From an uncultured Lachnospiraceae bacterium (GTDB taxonomy: Bacteria > Bacillota > Clostridia > Lachnospirales > Lachnospiraceae): a DNA stretch of 64,000 bases. The translations under genes were made by a program, and so were the position numbers. The notes under the pieces were generated by a model. The model was not told the DNA's origin. It saw only the letters and a list, made by a program, of their open reading frames with translations, and did not search any database. Positions 9,774 through 18,829 of the stretch are shown in pieces (the first letter of the stretch is position 1; each line of letters opens with the position of its first letter). Where the stretch lies: assembly GCA_949472775.1 (NCBI GenBank), contig CASWVG010000001.1:62001-126000 (forward strand), given 5' to 3'.

Positions 9774-10361
9774 TCAGCTTCCGGCCTGTGAAAACAAGGC
9801 GCTGCACAGATTGCTGTGCGAATCCTGTCCGCTTATCTTCCTTGCCGGGCATCCCGCCCAGGTAGTGCCGGGCTCCGCAATATCTTTCGTCACCACGGCG
9901 TTCGCCCCCACCGCCACATCATCCGCTATGCGGACAGCGCCGATCACCTTCGCGCCGCTCCCAAAATAACAGTTATCCCCGATTACAGCCGCCTTGTGGC
10001 TTCCGTTCGTCGCACCGATGGTCACACCTTCCTGCAGGCGGCAGTTTTTCCCGGCCCGCACATTCCCATGCACCACAATCGTCCCGTAATGGGGTATGGA
10101 AAGTCCCGGCCCAAACACATTGGGCGGAATCGTAAACCCAAGCCTGACGCTCAGACGGTGAAACCGCATTTTGTGCCACTTACCAATCAGTTTTCCCATG
10201 ACTGCGCGACGGCAGTTCAGATCAAACTCCACCTTCCGCAACAGAATCTCAAACTTCCAGATCTCATCCCCAAACAGGCGGGGATGCGCATCCTGCTTCC
10301 GTCCAAGTGCGAGCTGATCCTGTATGATATATTGTCGATATGTTTCCCTACTGTCTATCAT
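9774..10361 (-). CDS. Serine O-acetyltransferase-like hexapeptide acyltransferase
   Basis: A 195-residue protein with a short alpha-helical N-terminal segment and a left-handed beta-helix from about residue 75: IPHYGTIVVHGNVRAGKNC, LQEGVTIGATNG and VIGDNCYFGSGAKVIGAVRIADDVAVGANAVVTKDI. This is the CysE/EpsC-like pattern with the catalytic histidine in SIPHYGTIVV. In polysaccharide loci such enzymes usually O-acetylate a sugar or a lipid-linked intermediate from acetyl-CoA rather than make O-acetylserine. It lies between the GT-D gene and the ABC exporter. The start at 10361 has only a GGGG just upstream. Confidence 0.85.
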   Translation of the reverse strand: MIDSRETYRQYIIQDQLALGRKQDAHPRLFGDEIWKFEILLRKVEFDLNCRRAVMGKLIGKWHKMRFHRLSVRLGFTIPPNVFGPGLSIPHYGTIVVHGNVRAGKNCRLQEGVTIGATNGSHKAAVIGDNCYFGSGAKVIGAVRIADDVAVGANAVVTKDIAEPGTTWAGCPARKISGQDSHSNLCSALFSQAGS

Positions 10362-10460
10362 ATCCCCAGCTTTTTCCTCATCTTATTATGCACAAATATG
10401 CCGATACACAGCCTGAGCGGACAATCATTTCACAAGGAGCCCATCAAAATGCATCGGCAC

Positions 10461-11324
10461 TTACACCCTCACCTTAATCTGCTCCAGATACGCCGTGAAT
10501 CCCGCCGCCCGGTTCGCCTCCTCGCTGACAAACTCATGTTTCTCCAATTTCATCTTCCCGGGCGAACGCCTCACGAACCACTCATATTCCATGTCAAGAT
10601 TCCCGATGTCCAGCACGCGGTATCCCTGCCCGAGCAGTTTCACCGCCAGAAATTTCGCGGCCACACCCACCGACAATAAAAACAGCCTGTCCTTACCGTA
10701 GGCCGTGCAGGCTTCCAGAATGGCGGGAATCGCCCCGTAAGCATTGCTGGGAGGGCAGATGATGCGCTCTACGCTGCGCGCCGTGTCGAGCAGGTCGTTG
10801 CCGACGCCATTGTGCGTCCGCTCCCCCTCCACCACAACAACGTCTCTATTTTCCCATATTTTTCTGATTTTAGCAAACTGCGCCCCACAGCCGCTCCGGT
10901 CAGCAGCATAATAGTAACAGCGAGAAATGAAAGTGCTGTAATAAACCCTCCCGGGATTGCAGTATTTCTCGTAAGTTTTTCTACAAAAAAGCAGATGGTC
11001 CTTCCAGAACTGCCGGCTTTCCCTGTGGTGATCGGAAAGGGTTTCAAAAATACCCGGTATCGTCACAATCAGATCATCGTAAGAGTAAGCGAGTATCCCG
11101 GCAAGCCCCTCCGCAATCTCCGGGGATGCCTTCTGCAGCATCAGATCGCCGCCCTTTATCATCACGATTTCCCCATCCCCGAACCGTACCATACTCTTTT
11201 CGGTATTTAAAAGTACGTCGATGGTCTCGTCGATGGAATGCACCTTTATTCGGTTGTGCAGGATGCCTTTTTCATATAAAAAGTAGGCAATCGCCGCAAG
11301 AATATCTTTCATTTTCTGTTTCAT
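10461..11324 (-). CDS. GT-D fold glycosyltransferase (SP_1767 / DUF1792 family)
   Basis: A 287-residue protein with the hallmarks of the GT-D fold first described for a streptococcal glucosyltransferase acting on serine-rich adhesins: SMVRFGDGEIVMIKGG at about residues 39-54, the acidic VVVEGERTHNGVGNDLL near 165-180, and the Rossmann-like segment CPPSNAYGAIPAI. A nucleotide-sugar-dependent sugar transfer in the cytoplasm is expected. In polysaccharide loci family members probably add a glucose-type residue to the repeat unit. It follows the GT4 gene at 11374 by about 50 bp. Confidence 0.85.
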   Translation of the reverse strand: MKQKMKDILAAIAYFLYEKGILHNRIKVHSIDETIDVLLNTEKSMVRFGDGEIVMIKGGDLMLQKASPEIAEGLAGILAYSYDDLIVTIPGIFETLSDHHRESRQFWKDHLLFCRKTYEKYCNPGRVYYSTFISRCYYYAADRSGCGAQFAKIRKIWENRDVVVVEGERTHNGVGNDLLDTARSVERIICPPSNAYGAIPAILEACTAYGKDRLFLLSVGVAAKFLAVKLLGQGYRVLDIGNLDMEYEWFVRRSPGKMKLEKHEFVSEEANRAAGFTAYLEQIKVRV

Positions 11325-11373
11325 TTCTTACCGCCTGCTCCGGGTTCCGCTTCCCGCCTTTTTGGGCCGTCAA

Positions 11374-12522
11374 TCAACACAGATGCTCCCGCAAAATTTT
11401 ATCCCTCATCCCTGTTATTGTATCTAAATAGCTCTTAAAGTTGTACTTTTCCACCACCGCTCGGTAGCCTGCCGCCCCCATGGAAAGCATCCGCTCCCGG
11501 TCAGACAGCATAATATCCAGCCTGTCCAGAAGATGTGCCTCATCGCAGTCCCGGAAAAGATAGCCGGACACACCGTCCTCCACATAGCATGCCGTACCGT
11601 TCGTATCGCTGCAGATCACCGGCAGGGAATAGCTCATAGCCTCCAGCTGTGATACCGACGCCATCTCCAGCGTACTCGGAATCACATACAGATCCGCCGC
11701 CAGATACTCTTTCTCCATGTCACGCTTCGCCACATTTGTCTTCACCGTAACCAGATTTTCCATGTGGTGTTCCCTCACATAAGCATTTACCTGCTCACAG
11801 TATGCCTTCTGAAAACGGTTCGTCGCCTCTCCCACAAGCGTCACATGCATGTCATATTTATCCCGAAGTTCCTCTGCCGCCCGCAGAAGCTCCAGATGGT
11901 GCTTTCTGATCTCATACTTGCCGATGCAGAGGATATGTATCCTGCCGTCTGCGAAATAAGTGCGCTCTTTGGGCGCTCTCTGCGGATTGACCACAAAGGG
12001 GACAAAGTAATCGTTCTCCCGCACGGTCATACCCGGCTTTTTCTCACCCATCACGGGCGTCATGCGAAGCGCCGGCGTCATGCGGTCCACCAGCCGGTGC
12101 GCCAGATCCGTCTTTGCAGGCGCCGACCAGAGCGGATTCTGGTTGTAGAGAATACAGGGATACCCCTTCTTCCTGCAAATATGATATGCCGCCATGGAAT
12201 ACACCGAGCGTTCCCGCAGAATAACCAGATCCGGCTCAAATCCGCAGATCAGTTTTTTCAGTTTCCCAAGGGGCGGAAATCCATGCTGTATTTTAAAAAC
12301 AATGGCTGTCGGATCTTTCCTGTGAATCACCTTTACATAGAGAAAATCAATGAGTTTGTAAAGTTTTGAATACCCCAGCACAATGGGCGTCACACAGGAA
12401 TAGTCCTCGATGATGGCCGCATAGTGGCTGATAAAGCGCACCTCATGCCCCAGCTGTGTCAGTCCCTTCATGATATCCATCTGGTTGGTATGGTAGCGCG
12501 GCGCCACATACAGGAATTTCAT
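11374..12522 (-). CDS. GT4 family glycosyltransferase
   Basis: A 382-residue GT-B enzyme. The N-terminal domain begins MKFLYVAPRYHTNQ and contains DLVILRERSVYSMAAY; the C-terminal donor domain has ILCIGKYEIRKHHLELLRAA and the EX7E motif IPSTLEMASVSQLEAMSY. In that motif the first glutamate follows TL rather than the usual phenylalanine-glutamate pair. The ATG at 12522 with GGAGG 5 nt upstream is chosen over the frame opening at 12549. It lies directly downstream of the radical SAM gene (12568). Donor sugar unknown. Confidence 0.88.
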   Translation of the reverse strand: MKFLYVAPRYHTNQMDIMKGLTQLGHEVRFISHYAAIIEDYSCVTPIVLGYSKLYKLIDFLYVKVIHRKDPTAIVFKIQHGFPPLGKLKKLICGFEPDLVILRERSVYSMAAYHICRKKGYPCILYNQNPLWSAPAKTDLAHRLVDRMTPALRMTPVMGEKKPGMTVRENDYFVPFVVNPQRAPKERTYFADGRIHILCIGKYEIRKHHLELLRAAEELRDKYDMHVTLVGEATNRFQKAYCEQVNAYVREHHMENLVTVKTNVAKRDMEKEYLAADLYVIPSTLEMASVSQLEAMSYSLPVICSDTNGTACYVEDGVSGYLFRDCDEAHLLDRLDIMLSDRERMLSMGAAGYRAVVEKYNFKSYLDTITGMRDKILREHLC

Positions 12523-12567
12523 GCCATCCTCCAAAATTCGTCTCTTCATCAGACGCTTTTTTCATCT

Positions 12568-13575
12568 CTATTTCCGCCCGATATATTTATTCTCTTTCAG
12601 ACTGTACTTCCCGCCCTTTAAGAATTTATGCTTAATCACCCACCAGCCGGGCACCCAGATATACTTGTGCATGGCCGGGGACGCGGAACCGATCATCCAG
12701 CAGTTCCTGTCGCATTTCCTCGTACACGCCCTTACTTTCTCGGCCTGCTCAGAGTTCCAAAGCTCGTCCCAGGACTGCTCTCTGAGATTTCCCATGACCG
12801 CCTTCTTCTCCATGCCGTTACAGGGAATCACATCGCAGAACGGGTCGATAAAAAAGGCGTTTTTCGACATATCGCAGGGCAGAAGCCGTTTATTACCGTA
12901 AATATAGTTGATCAGTCCGTGGTTAAAGTAAGCGCGGAACCACTTCTTGGGAGATTTACTCTTTAACAGCTCATTGATCAGCTTCTCAAAATTCTGCGCC
13001 ACCTTGTATTTGTCGTCAATCTTATTGTCTGTCTTTCGGAAATAGAAAGAATTGTGCAGAGTCGCCGTGGCAAACTCCATCCCCATATCGTTGGCGATAT
13101 TGTAGAGTGGCACCAGATCCTCACAGTTCATGTCCTGCACCGTCATGCCAAATCCCACGTCGGGATGCCCCATCTCCACCAGTGTCTTGAGCGTCTTATA
13201 ACCTCTGTTAAAACCGTCGGGAATCCCCCGGATTTTGTCGTTCGTCTCCTGCAGTCCCTCGATACTGATGCGGATTCCCACCTTCGGAAACTCCCTGCAA
13301 AGCGCAATGATGCGGTCCGTGAAATAGCCGTTGGTAGATATGACAATCCTGTCAGATTTCTTGTACAGCTCCCGCACAATATCCGGGATATCCTGTCTGA
13401 TGAAAGGCTCCCCGCCCGTGATGTTCGTAAACGCCATCTCCGGCAGCTTTTTGATATCCTCCAGCGTGATCTCCTCGTCGGGCCTCGTCGGATCCTTAAA
13501 ACAGTCGCACATATTGCAGCGTGCGTTACACCTATATGTCACTATGACCGTCCCGTAAAGTGTTCGTCTGGACAT
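12568..13575 (-). CDS. Radical SAM / SPASM domain protein
   Basis: A 335-residue radical S-adenosylmethionine enzyme. CNARCNMC at about residues 17-24 is the CX3CX2C motif that binds the catalytic 4Fe-4S cluster; NITGGEPFIRQDI supplies the GGE motif that contacts SAM. The C-terminal third is a SPASM-like region with further cysteines (LLPCDMS, CDVIPCNGM, CTRKCDRNCW) that should bind one or two auxiliary clusters. SPASM enzymes modify peptides or, in some aminoglycoside pathways, sugars. The product here is unknown, but its position between two GT4 genes implies a role in this glycan. AGGAG lies 8 nt before the ATG. Confidence 0.9.
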   Translation of the reverse strand: MSRRTLYGTVIVTYRCNARCNMCDCFKDPTRPDEEITLEDIKKLPEMAFTNITGGEPFIRQDIPDIVRELYKKSDRIVISTNGYFTDRIIALCREFPKVGIRISIEGLQETNDKIRGIPDGFNRGYKTLKTLVEMGHPDVGFGMTVQDMNCEDLVPLYNIANDMGMEFATATLHNSFYFRKTDNKIDDKYKVAQNFEKLINELLKSKSPKKWFRAYFNHGLINYIYGNKRLLPCDMSKNAFFIDPFCDVIPCNGMEKKAVMGNLREQSWDELWNSEQAEKVRACTRKCDRNCWMIGSASPAMHKYIWVPGWWVIKHKFLKGGKYSLKENKYIGRK

Positions 13576-13630
13576 TCTGTTTGCTCCTATCTGTTATTTT
13601 CTTGTCAAATATCCAATGCGCCTGCCCACA

Positions 13631-14911
13631 TTACATATATACATTCTTCACTATTTTATCACAGTATTCCCCAACTGTGTCAAAATTTATCTCTTTACAG
13701 TTTGCCCGGTACGTCCGGCACAGCTCGGGCTGATCCCAAAGTTCCCGGATATGCGCAGTCAGTTCCTCTACGTCCCCGCCCCGGAAAAGTTCTCCCGTCC
13801 GTCCTGCCTGCACCAGTTCCGGTGCGCCGCCAAGGTCCGAGACGAGTACCGGTGTACCGTATATCTGCGATTCCATCACAGAAAACGGGCAGTTCTCGTA
13901 CCACTCGGAAGGATAGACTGAAAACCGCGCCCCCGCAATCAGTCTGTGCAGTGCCGTCCCCGTGACGAAGCCTTTATTCTCCACATTTTTCACCCGGGAC
14001 ACCTGCTCCGCAAGCGGTCCCGTCCCGGCAAAAACAAAAGGAATGTCAGGCAGAGCTTCACAGGCCGCAAGCAGCGTGCCAATCCCCTTCTCCTCGGAAA
14101 AACGCCCGAAGTACAGCACATAATCTCCGGTGGACGTATCGTCCGGCATGCCTTTTCCCGCACCGTCCGGCTTCTTCCTGTCTGCGCTGCCTCCCGCCCC
14201 CAGGTTTGCACTCTCCAAATCTACATCCACCGCCCGCTCCACAAAATTGTGCATCATCACCGTTTTCTCCTCCAGAAGAGGGCTGGTGTCGAGCTGTCTT
14301 TTCATAAATTCACTGGGACAGATAATGACGTCAACCATGCCGTAAGTCCTGCGGTACATATAAAACTTTGCCTCGATCGTCCCCAGCAGGCTCTTTATTC
14401 GCGAATTGTGAATGCAACGGTTTCTGGTACACGCGCCGAAATACCCACCCCTGCAGTCAAAACAGATTTTTCCCGTGGCGGGAATGCGCATCATATGATT
14501 GGGGCACACCCACTGGTAATCGTGCGCCGTATACACAACCTTCACTTTTCTCCTGGTTCTCTTTTCATGGGCACGCACCGCGTAGATCACGGAGGGCGTG
14601 AGTTGGAAATTGATGTTATTGAGATGCACCACGTCGGGATTCATGTCCCGAAGCACCCTGCTCATCCTGCGTTTCGCCTCAAGGGAGTATATGATCTTAA
14701 AAGGATAGAGCAGCTTTTGCAGTTTTCCCGTATGGAAATCCATATCGGACGTGTAACAGCCGATCCGGTTTCCCACAATGCGCCCCTCATGCTCCATCCC
14801 GAAATACTGTACCTCGTGTCCTCTCCTCTGTAATTCTTCCCCAAGCTGGAAAATATAAGTCTCCGAACCGCCGTTAGGATATAAAAATTTGTTCACCATC
14901 AGAATTTTCAT
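13631..14911 (-). CDS. GT4 family glycosyltransferase
   Basis: A 426-residue GT-B enzyme. The N-terminus MKILMVNKFLYPNGGSETYIF is classic for GT4, with CPSEFMKRQLD in the middle, YVLYFGRFSEEKGIGTLLAA opening the donor domain and the catalytic YPSEWYENCPFSVMESQIYG. A polar insert of about 20 residues (GGSADRKKPDGAGKGMPDD) sits just before the donor domain. A cysteine-rich stretch, CPNHMM to CFDCRGGYFGACTRNRC, at about residues 125-155 resembles cluster- or zinc-binding segments seen in some GT4 enzymes. The ATG at 14911, 8 nt below the CotH stop, is preferred over 14929. Confidence 0.9.
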   Translation of the reverse strand: MKILMVNKFLYPNGGSETYIFQLGEELQRRGHEVQYFGMEHEGRIVGNRIGCYTSDMDFHTGKLQKLLYPFKIIYSLEAKRRMSRVLRDMNPDVVHLNNINFQLTPSVIYAVRAHEKRTRRKVKVVYTAHDYQWVCPNHMMRIPATGKICFDCRGGYFGACTRNRCIHNSRIKSLLGTIEAKFYMYRRTYGMVDVIICPSEFMKRQLDTSPLLEEKTVMMHNFVERAVDVDLESANLGAGGSADRKKPDGAGKGMPDDTSTGDYVLYFGRFSEEKGIGTLLAACEALPDIPFVFAGTGPLAEQVSRVKNVENKGFVTGTALHRLIAGARFSVYPSEWYENCPFSVMESQIYGTPVLVSDLGGAPELVQAGRTGELFRGGDVEELTAHIRELWDQPELCRTYRANCKEINFDTVGEYCDKIVKNVYM

Positions 14912-14919
14912 ATGTTTTC

Positions 14920-16788
14920 CTACTCCCATTTTGAATTATACAGTTCCATATCCTCATAAATGGGAATATAACTGCTGTAAGGCTCACCGCCCCGTCTGAA
15001 TGTCCACCCCTGATACACACTGCCGTCATAGTCCGGTACGTGTGAAAGCACCTCCCCGTCGGGAACTTCCATCTGCTCCACCACACCCTCATAGACAGAA
15101 AAGGTGACCTGATGCGTCCCCCCGTCTGCAGGCGCGGTAAAATTCCCGTATGGCACTCCCCATCTCGTACACAGGCAGTTTAAGCGGTTTGCGAGAAAGA
15201 ATCCGATATAGTTGACACTCGCGTCATAATTTGCGTATCGCGACAGCTCGTTCCCGGAAGCCCGGCTGTTTTCCCATCTGATATCATCCATCGCCACGGA
15301 AGCTCTGATCTGGTCTGCATACCTGTCAATTCCTGTGTCCAGAAGCTCCTCGAAAAAGGGCAGAACACCCGTATACTGCTCCACAATGCACTGATACAAT
15401 TCGGGCGTCTCATAAAGTTTCTGATACCAGTTAATGGCTATGGCAAGCCGCTCGTTATTGTTCACGATGGTTTCCCCATAATTCACATAAAAACTGTCGC
15501 CGCCATCCTCGCCAAACGCCCTGTCATAGTCCCAGGCAGGACCGGAATAGAGTTTATCATCGCCCTTTTCCTTATAAAAATACATACTGGTAGAGCCCGT
15601 ATCCACCTCCAGCGCAATCTCGTCCACCAGAAACCGTCCGGCAAAGCTCTCAAGATCCAGCTTCTCCCAGACCGCGGGATCCATGTTCTGTACAAGCGCG
15701 TCAATTTCTTCCACATAGTCCTGTATATAAGTCACCTGCTCCTTCGACGCATGCTGCGGCGCATTGATGGTAAAGAGGTCTCCCCTGGAAAGACGGAAAC
15801 CGCTCTCCTCCACTTCCCAGTGCTTCGGATGGTCCTTCTCGATCAGATAGCCCACATCAGTCTCAGATCCATTTTCCAGAAGAAATCCTTTCTGATCTTC
15901 TTCCACATAACTGCGCGCCGTCCCCTCCTTTATGGACTTGTTTTTTTGTTTATTTCTCTTCTCTGTGTCGTTTATATCGACACGTCCCGGTCCTACGGTA
16001 ACGGATTCCGTCAAAAGATAGATACCCCGATACTCTCCATTCAGATACAGGTCCACCCAGGTTCCCTGCGGGCTGTAATCCAGTCCCAGCTCCTGCATCA
16101 AGTCCATGGCAATTTTATTGTCCATCCTGCTGCCCTCATTCCAGAGAGCCAGAAGCCGCCACCGGTCGCTCTTCCCCAGACCGCACAGAGGCTGATCCTC
16201 CTTCAGCTTGAGGGCATAAGGTTTTTTCTCAGACTCCCAGGTAGAATTTCCTCTTCCGGATATTCTCGGCAGCCAGTCCTGATATTCCATCGTACCGTCC
16301 GCCTGCAGTACACAGATCTGCCCCGTCTCCTCGTTTTCCTTATCTTCGTGCAGATACTCCAGCCCACCGCTTGCAGTGTCGATAAACAGGGCCGGAATAT
16401 TCGCGGATTTCATAAAGCTGACCTCGCAGGTATGCGAATCATAAGAGCCGTCCGTGATCTGAAAAGACAGGCTGCGCCCTTCCTCCCATGAAAAGGCGTC
16501 TCCCTTCCCGTAAAGCTGCCCGTCTATCCTCACACTGCTCTCTCCCGTATCTCCCAGGCGGATCTTATGATGACCGACGCAGGATGGAAGGAAAAAATAT
16601 CCTGCCGTCTCTTCCCCATCCTGCCACAGAAACACCCGGTTCTCGCCCTGGGATGTCCGTACCGTGACACAGGGCTGCCCGTTCTCCACAGTGAGCAGCA
16701 CATTATTTTTATCTTTGAAGTACAGACAGCATACCGTAGCCACAACCGCCACGGCCAGCATAATGCCCATACAGGTTCTCTTGCGCAT
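14920..16788 (-). CDS. CotH-family protein kinase, membrane-anchored, with InlB-like C-terminus
   Basis: A 622-residue paralogue of the protein at 2165-4072. It has an N-terminal membrane anchor (about residues 8-23) and an extracytoplasmic CotH kinase region with SGRGNSTWESEKKPYALKLK near 178-197, YLNGEYRGIYLLTESV, and GPAWDYDRAFGEDGG near residue 420. The C-terminal 65 residues (HQVTFSVYEGVVEQMEVP to GWTFRRGGEPYSSYIPIYED) again resemble an InlB B-repeat. AAGGAG lies 8 nt before the ATG. Two CotH genes in one glycan locus argue that the kinase activity is part of surface assembly and not only spore coat formation; the substrate is unknown. Confidence 0.87.
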   Translation of the reverse strand: MRKRTCMGIMLAVAVVATVCCLYFKDKNNVLLTVENGQPCVTVRTSQGENRVFLWQDGEETAGYFFLPSCVGHHKIRLGDTGESSVRIDGQLYGKGDAFSWEEGRSLSFQITDGSYDSHTCEVSFMKSANIPALFIDTASGGLEYLHEDKENEETGQICVLQADGTMEYQDWLPRISGRGNSTWESEKKPYALKLKEDQPLCGLGKSDRWRLLALWNEGSRMDNKIAMDLMQELGLDYSPQGTWVDLYLNGEYRGIYLLTESVTVGPGRVDINDTEKRNKQKNKSIKEGTARSYVEEDQKGFLLENGSETDVGYLIEKDHPKHWEVEESGFRLSRGDLFTINAPQHASKEQVTYIQDYVEEIDALVQNMDPAVWEKLDLESFAGRFLVDEIALEVDTGSTSMYFYKEKGDDKLYSGPAWDYDRAFGEDGGDSFYVNYGETIVNNNERLAIAINWYQKLYETPELYQCIVEQYTGVLPFFEELLDTGIDRYADQIRASVAMDDIRWENSRASGNELSRYANYDASVNYIGFFLANRLNCLCTRWGVPYGNFTAPADGGTHQVTFSVYEGVVEQMEVPDGEVLSHVPDYDGSVYQGWTFRRGGEPYSSYIPIYEDMELYNSKWE

Positions 16789-16814
16789 CCGCAGTTCTCC
16801 TTCTTTCTATTCCT

Positions 16815-18749
16815 TCACCCCTGCTTCGTACAACCGGCCTCTTCCCCGGCCGCCCTCCCGTACACAGCTAACGTCCGCTTCGTCACATCATCCCAGTCAT
16901 GCTTGCCGCAGATATAATCCACACTCTCTTCCCCCATGCGATGCACTTCATCGGGATGTTCCAGAAGCCATACAAGCTGTTTTCTCAGATCTTTCACATC
17001 GCCTTTTTTGAAGGTTAGTGCCTTATCCTCCACCACCTCTGTATTTTCCCGAATGTCACTGACCAGACAGCAGGCGCCATAACTCATGGCCTCTAACAGA
17101 GTCAGCGCCATGCCCTCCACATCGCTTGGCAGCACGAAAGCGTAAGCATTGGCATACAGCTCTTCCAGAACCTGTCCCTGCACAAAATCAGTCATGAGGA
17201 TTCTTTCATCCTTCGACGCCATCCGGTGAATCTGTTCCATATAGCCGTAAGCCTGGGAACTGCCCCCGGCAATTACCAGTTTTTTGTCCGTTTCCAGACC
17301 GGAGAATGCCTCAATCAGATAGTGCAGCCCCTTCTCCGGAACAATCCTGGCAAGAAACAGGAAATAACCGTCCTTGCGCAGATCATACTTTTCCCTGATA
17401 ACCGTTTCACCCTGCGGCTTTGGCCTGGTTATCCCATTGGGAATATAAATCGTCGTTCTGTTATATGTTTCGGCAAAATACTGCTTTACGTTTTCCGACA
17501 GTACAATAATCTCATCCGCGTATTTCGCGGCCATACGCTCACCAAACTTGATCACAAAGGACGCAAAGTTCCCCCACTTCGCCCGCTGCCAGTCCAGCCC
17601 ATGAACCGTCACCACAATCTTTCTTTTCAGAAAATGCGGCAGCCAGAGCATGGCGCAGGGGCCTTCCGCGTGATAGTGGATCACGTCATAACGGTGGAAA
17701 AGCGCCATGATCGTCGCAAAAAAGGAATAGACGATGGCGTTCAGACTGCTCCGCCTGAACGTTGGCACGATGTAGACGCGAACGCCTTTATAAAATTTCC
17801 TCCCCTTCCAGCCATATTCCTGATCGTACTTTTTCCCGGACACGTGATGTCCAAACCGATTGTAGGCATCCACCCGGTGTCCCAGCGCGGCCATGCGCAC
17901 AGAAAGTTCCTCCACCACGACCTCCACGCCGCCTTCTCTGGACGGAATCCGCTTGTGGCCGATCATGGCGATGTGCAGTCCCTGCTGTCTCGCCTGCCTT
18001 AACGCCTTGCCTTCCCTGCTGACATAGTAGAGAAACGCAAAATTCGTATTCAGATATCTGGGCAGCATGCGTTTCGGATCCCGCAGAATCCGGAACACCC
18101 ATTCAAGACAAAGCTTCTGCATCCACATGGGAGCGCGCTTTACCGTGCCTGCCGTAAAGTCGAATGCCGCACCCACGCCAAGCATCACCGCTTTGATCCG
18201 ATGCCTGTGCTCATACATCCACCGCTCCTGCTTCGGCGCACCAAGCGCCACCCACAAAAAGTCGGCGCCGCTTTCGTTAATATGTCTGACAATCTCCTCA
18301 TCCTCATCCTTCGTCAGCTCCCTGAACGGCGGCGAATACATACCCGCAATCTGCAGTTTCGGATAGCGTCGCAACAGTGCCGCCCGCAGCGCCGCCAGAG
18401 TGACATCCGTACTGCCGTAAAAATAATGACGGTACCCCGTCTTTTGCGAGAGGTCGAGAATGGCCGGCATCAGATCAGGTCCCGGCACTCTTCTCGCCTC
18501 CGAAAAGCCCCGCTTTCTGCTGACAATGGACAGAGGCTGCCCATCCGGAAGCGCCATCGCCGCGCTGTTCTGCACCCGCCGATACTCCTTGTCCCTAAAA
18601 GCCATCACCGTGGTGTGCACATTGGAGACACAGATGTAATCGCCCTTCAGCTGCTCCAGATTGTCCGTAAGATAGGCAATCGTATCCTCCATATTCGTGA
18701 CATTAATGTTTGTTCCCAGAATCTTACAGTAGGTTAATTTCTCTTTCAT
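16815..18749 (-). CDS. Bifunctional GT26 (WecG/TagA/CpsF) - GT4 fusion glycosyltransferase
   Basis: A 644-residue two-enzyme fusion. Residues 1 to about 235 form a complete GT26 domain: ILGTNINVTNMEDTIAYL, ICVSNVHTTVMA, ALPDGQPLSIVSRKRG and FLWVALGAPKQERWMYEH, the family that transfers ManNAc, glucose or related sugars to undecaprenyl-diphosphate-linked acceptors. From about residue 255 a full GT4 enzyme follows: HIAMIGHKRIPSREGGVEVVV, YFLFLARIVPEKGLHYLIEAF and LPSDVEGMALTLLEAMSYG. The ATG at 18749 has GGGGAG 4 nt upstream, better than 18761. Fusion suggests that two successive transfers are coupled, probably the second and third sugars of the repeat unit. It follows the Wzy gene in the same unit. 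Confidence 0.92.
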   Translation of the reverse strand: MKEKLTYCKILGTNINVTNMEDTIAYLTDNLEQLKGDYICVSNVHTTVMAFRDKEYRRVQNSAAMALPDGQPLSIVSRKRGFSEARRVPGPDLMPAILDLSQKTGYRHYFYGSTDVTLAALRAALLRRYPKLQIAGMYSPPFRELTKDEDEEIVRHINESGADFLWVALGAPKQERWMYEHRHRIKAVMLGVGAAFDFTAGTVKRAPMWMQKLCLEWVFRILRDPKRMLPRYLNTNFAFLYYVSREGKALRQARQQGLHIAMIGHKRIPSREGGVEVVVEELSVRMAALGHRVDAYNRFGHHVSGKKYDQEYGWKGRKFYKGVRVYIVPTFRRSSLNAIVYSFFATIMALFHRYDVIHYHAEGPCAMLWLPHFLKRKIVVTVHGLDWQRAKWGNFASFVIKFGERMAAKYADEIIVLSENVKQYFAETYNRTTIYIPNGITRPKPQGETVIREKYDLRKDGYFLFLARIVPEKGLHYLIEAFSGLETDKKLVIAGGSSQAYGYMEQIHRMASKDERILMTDFVQGQVLEELYANAYAFVLPSDVEGMALTLLEAMSYGACCLVSDIRENTEVVEDKALTFKKGDVKDLRKQLVWLLEHPDEVHRMGEESVDYICGKHDWDDVTKRTLAVYGRAAGEEAGCTKQG

Positions 18750-18829
18750 GCCGCTCCCCATTTTTGTTTATTTCCACCATTCGTTTCACGCGTAACTGTG
18801 TCGCCGTTCTTCCTTTTTTGCCCCTGTGA

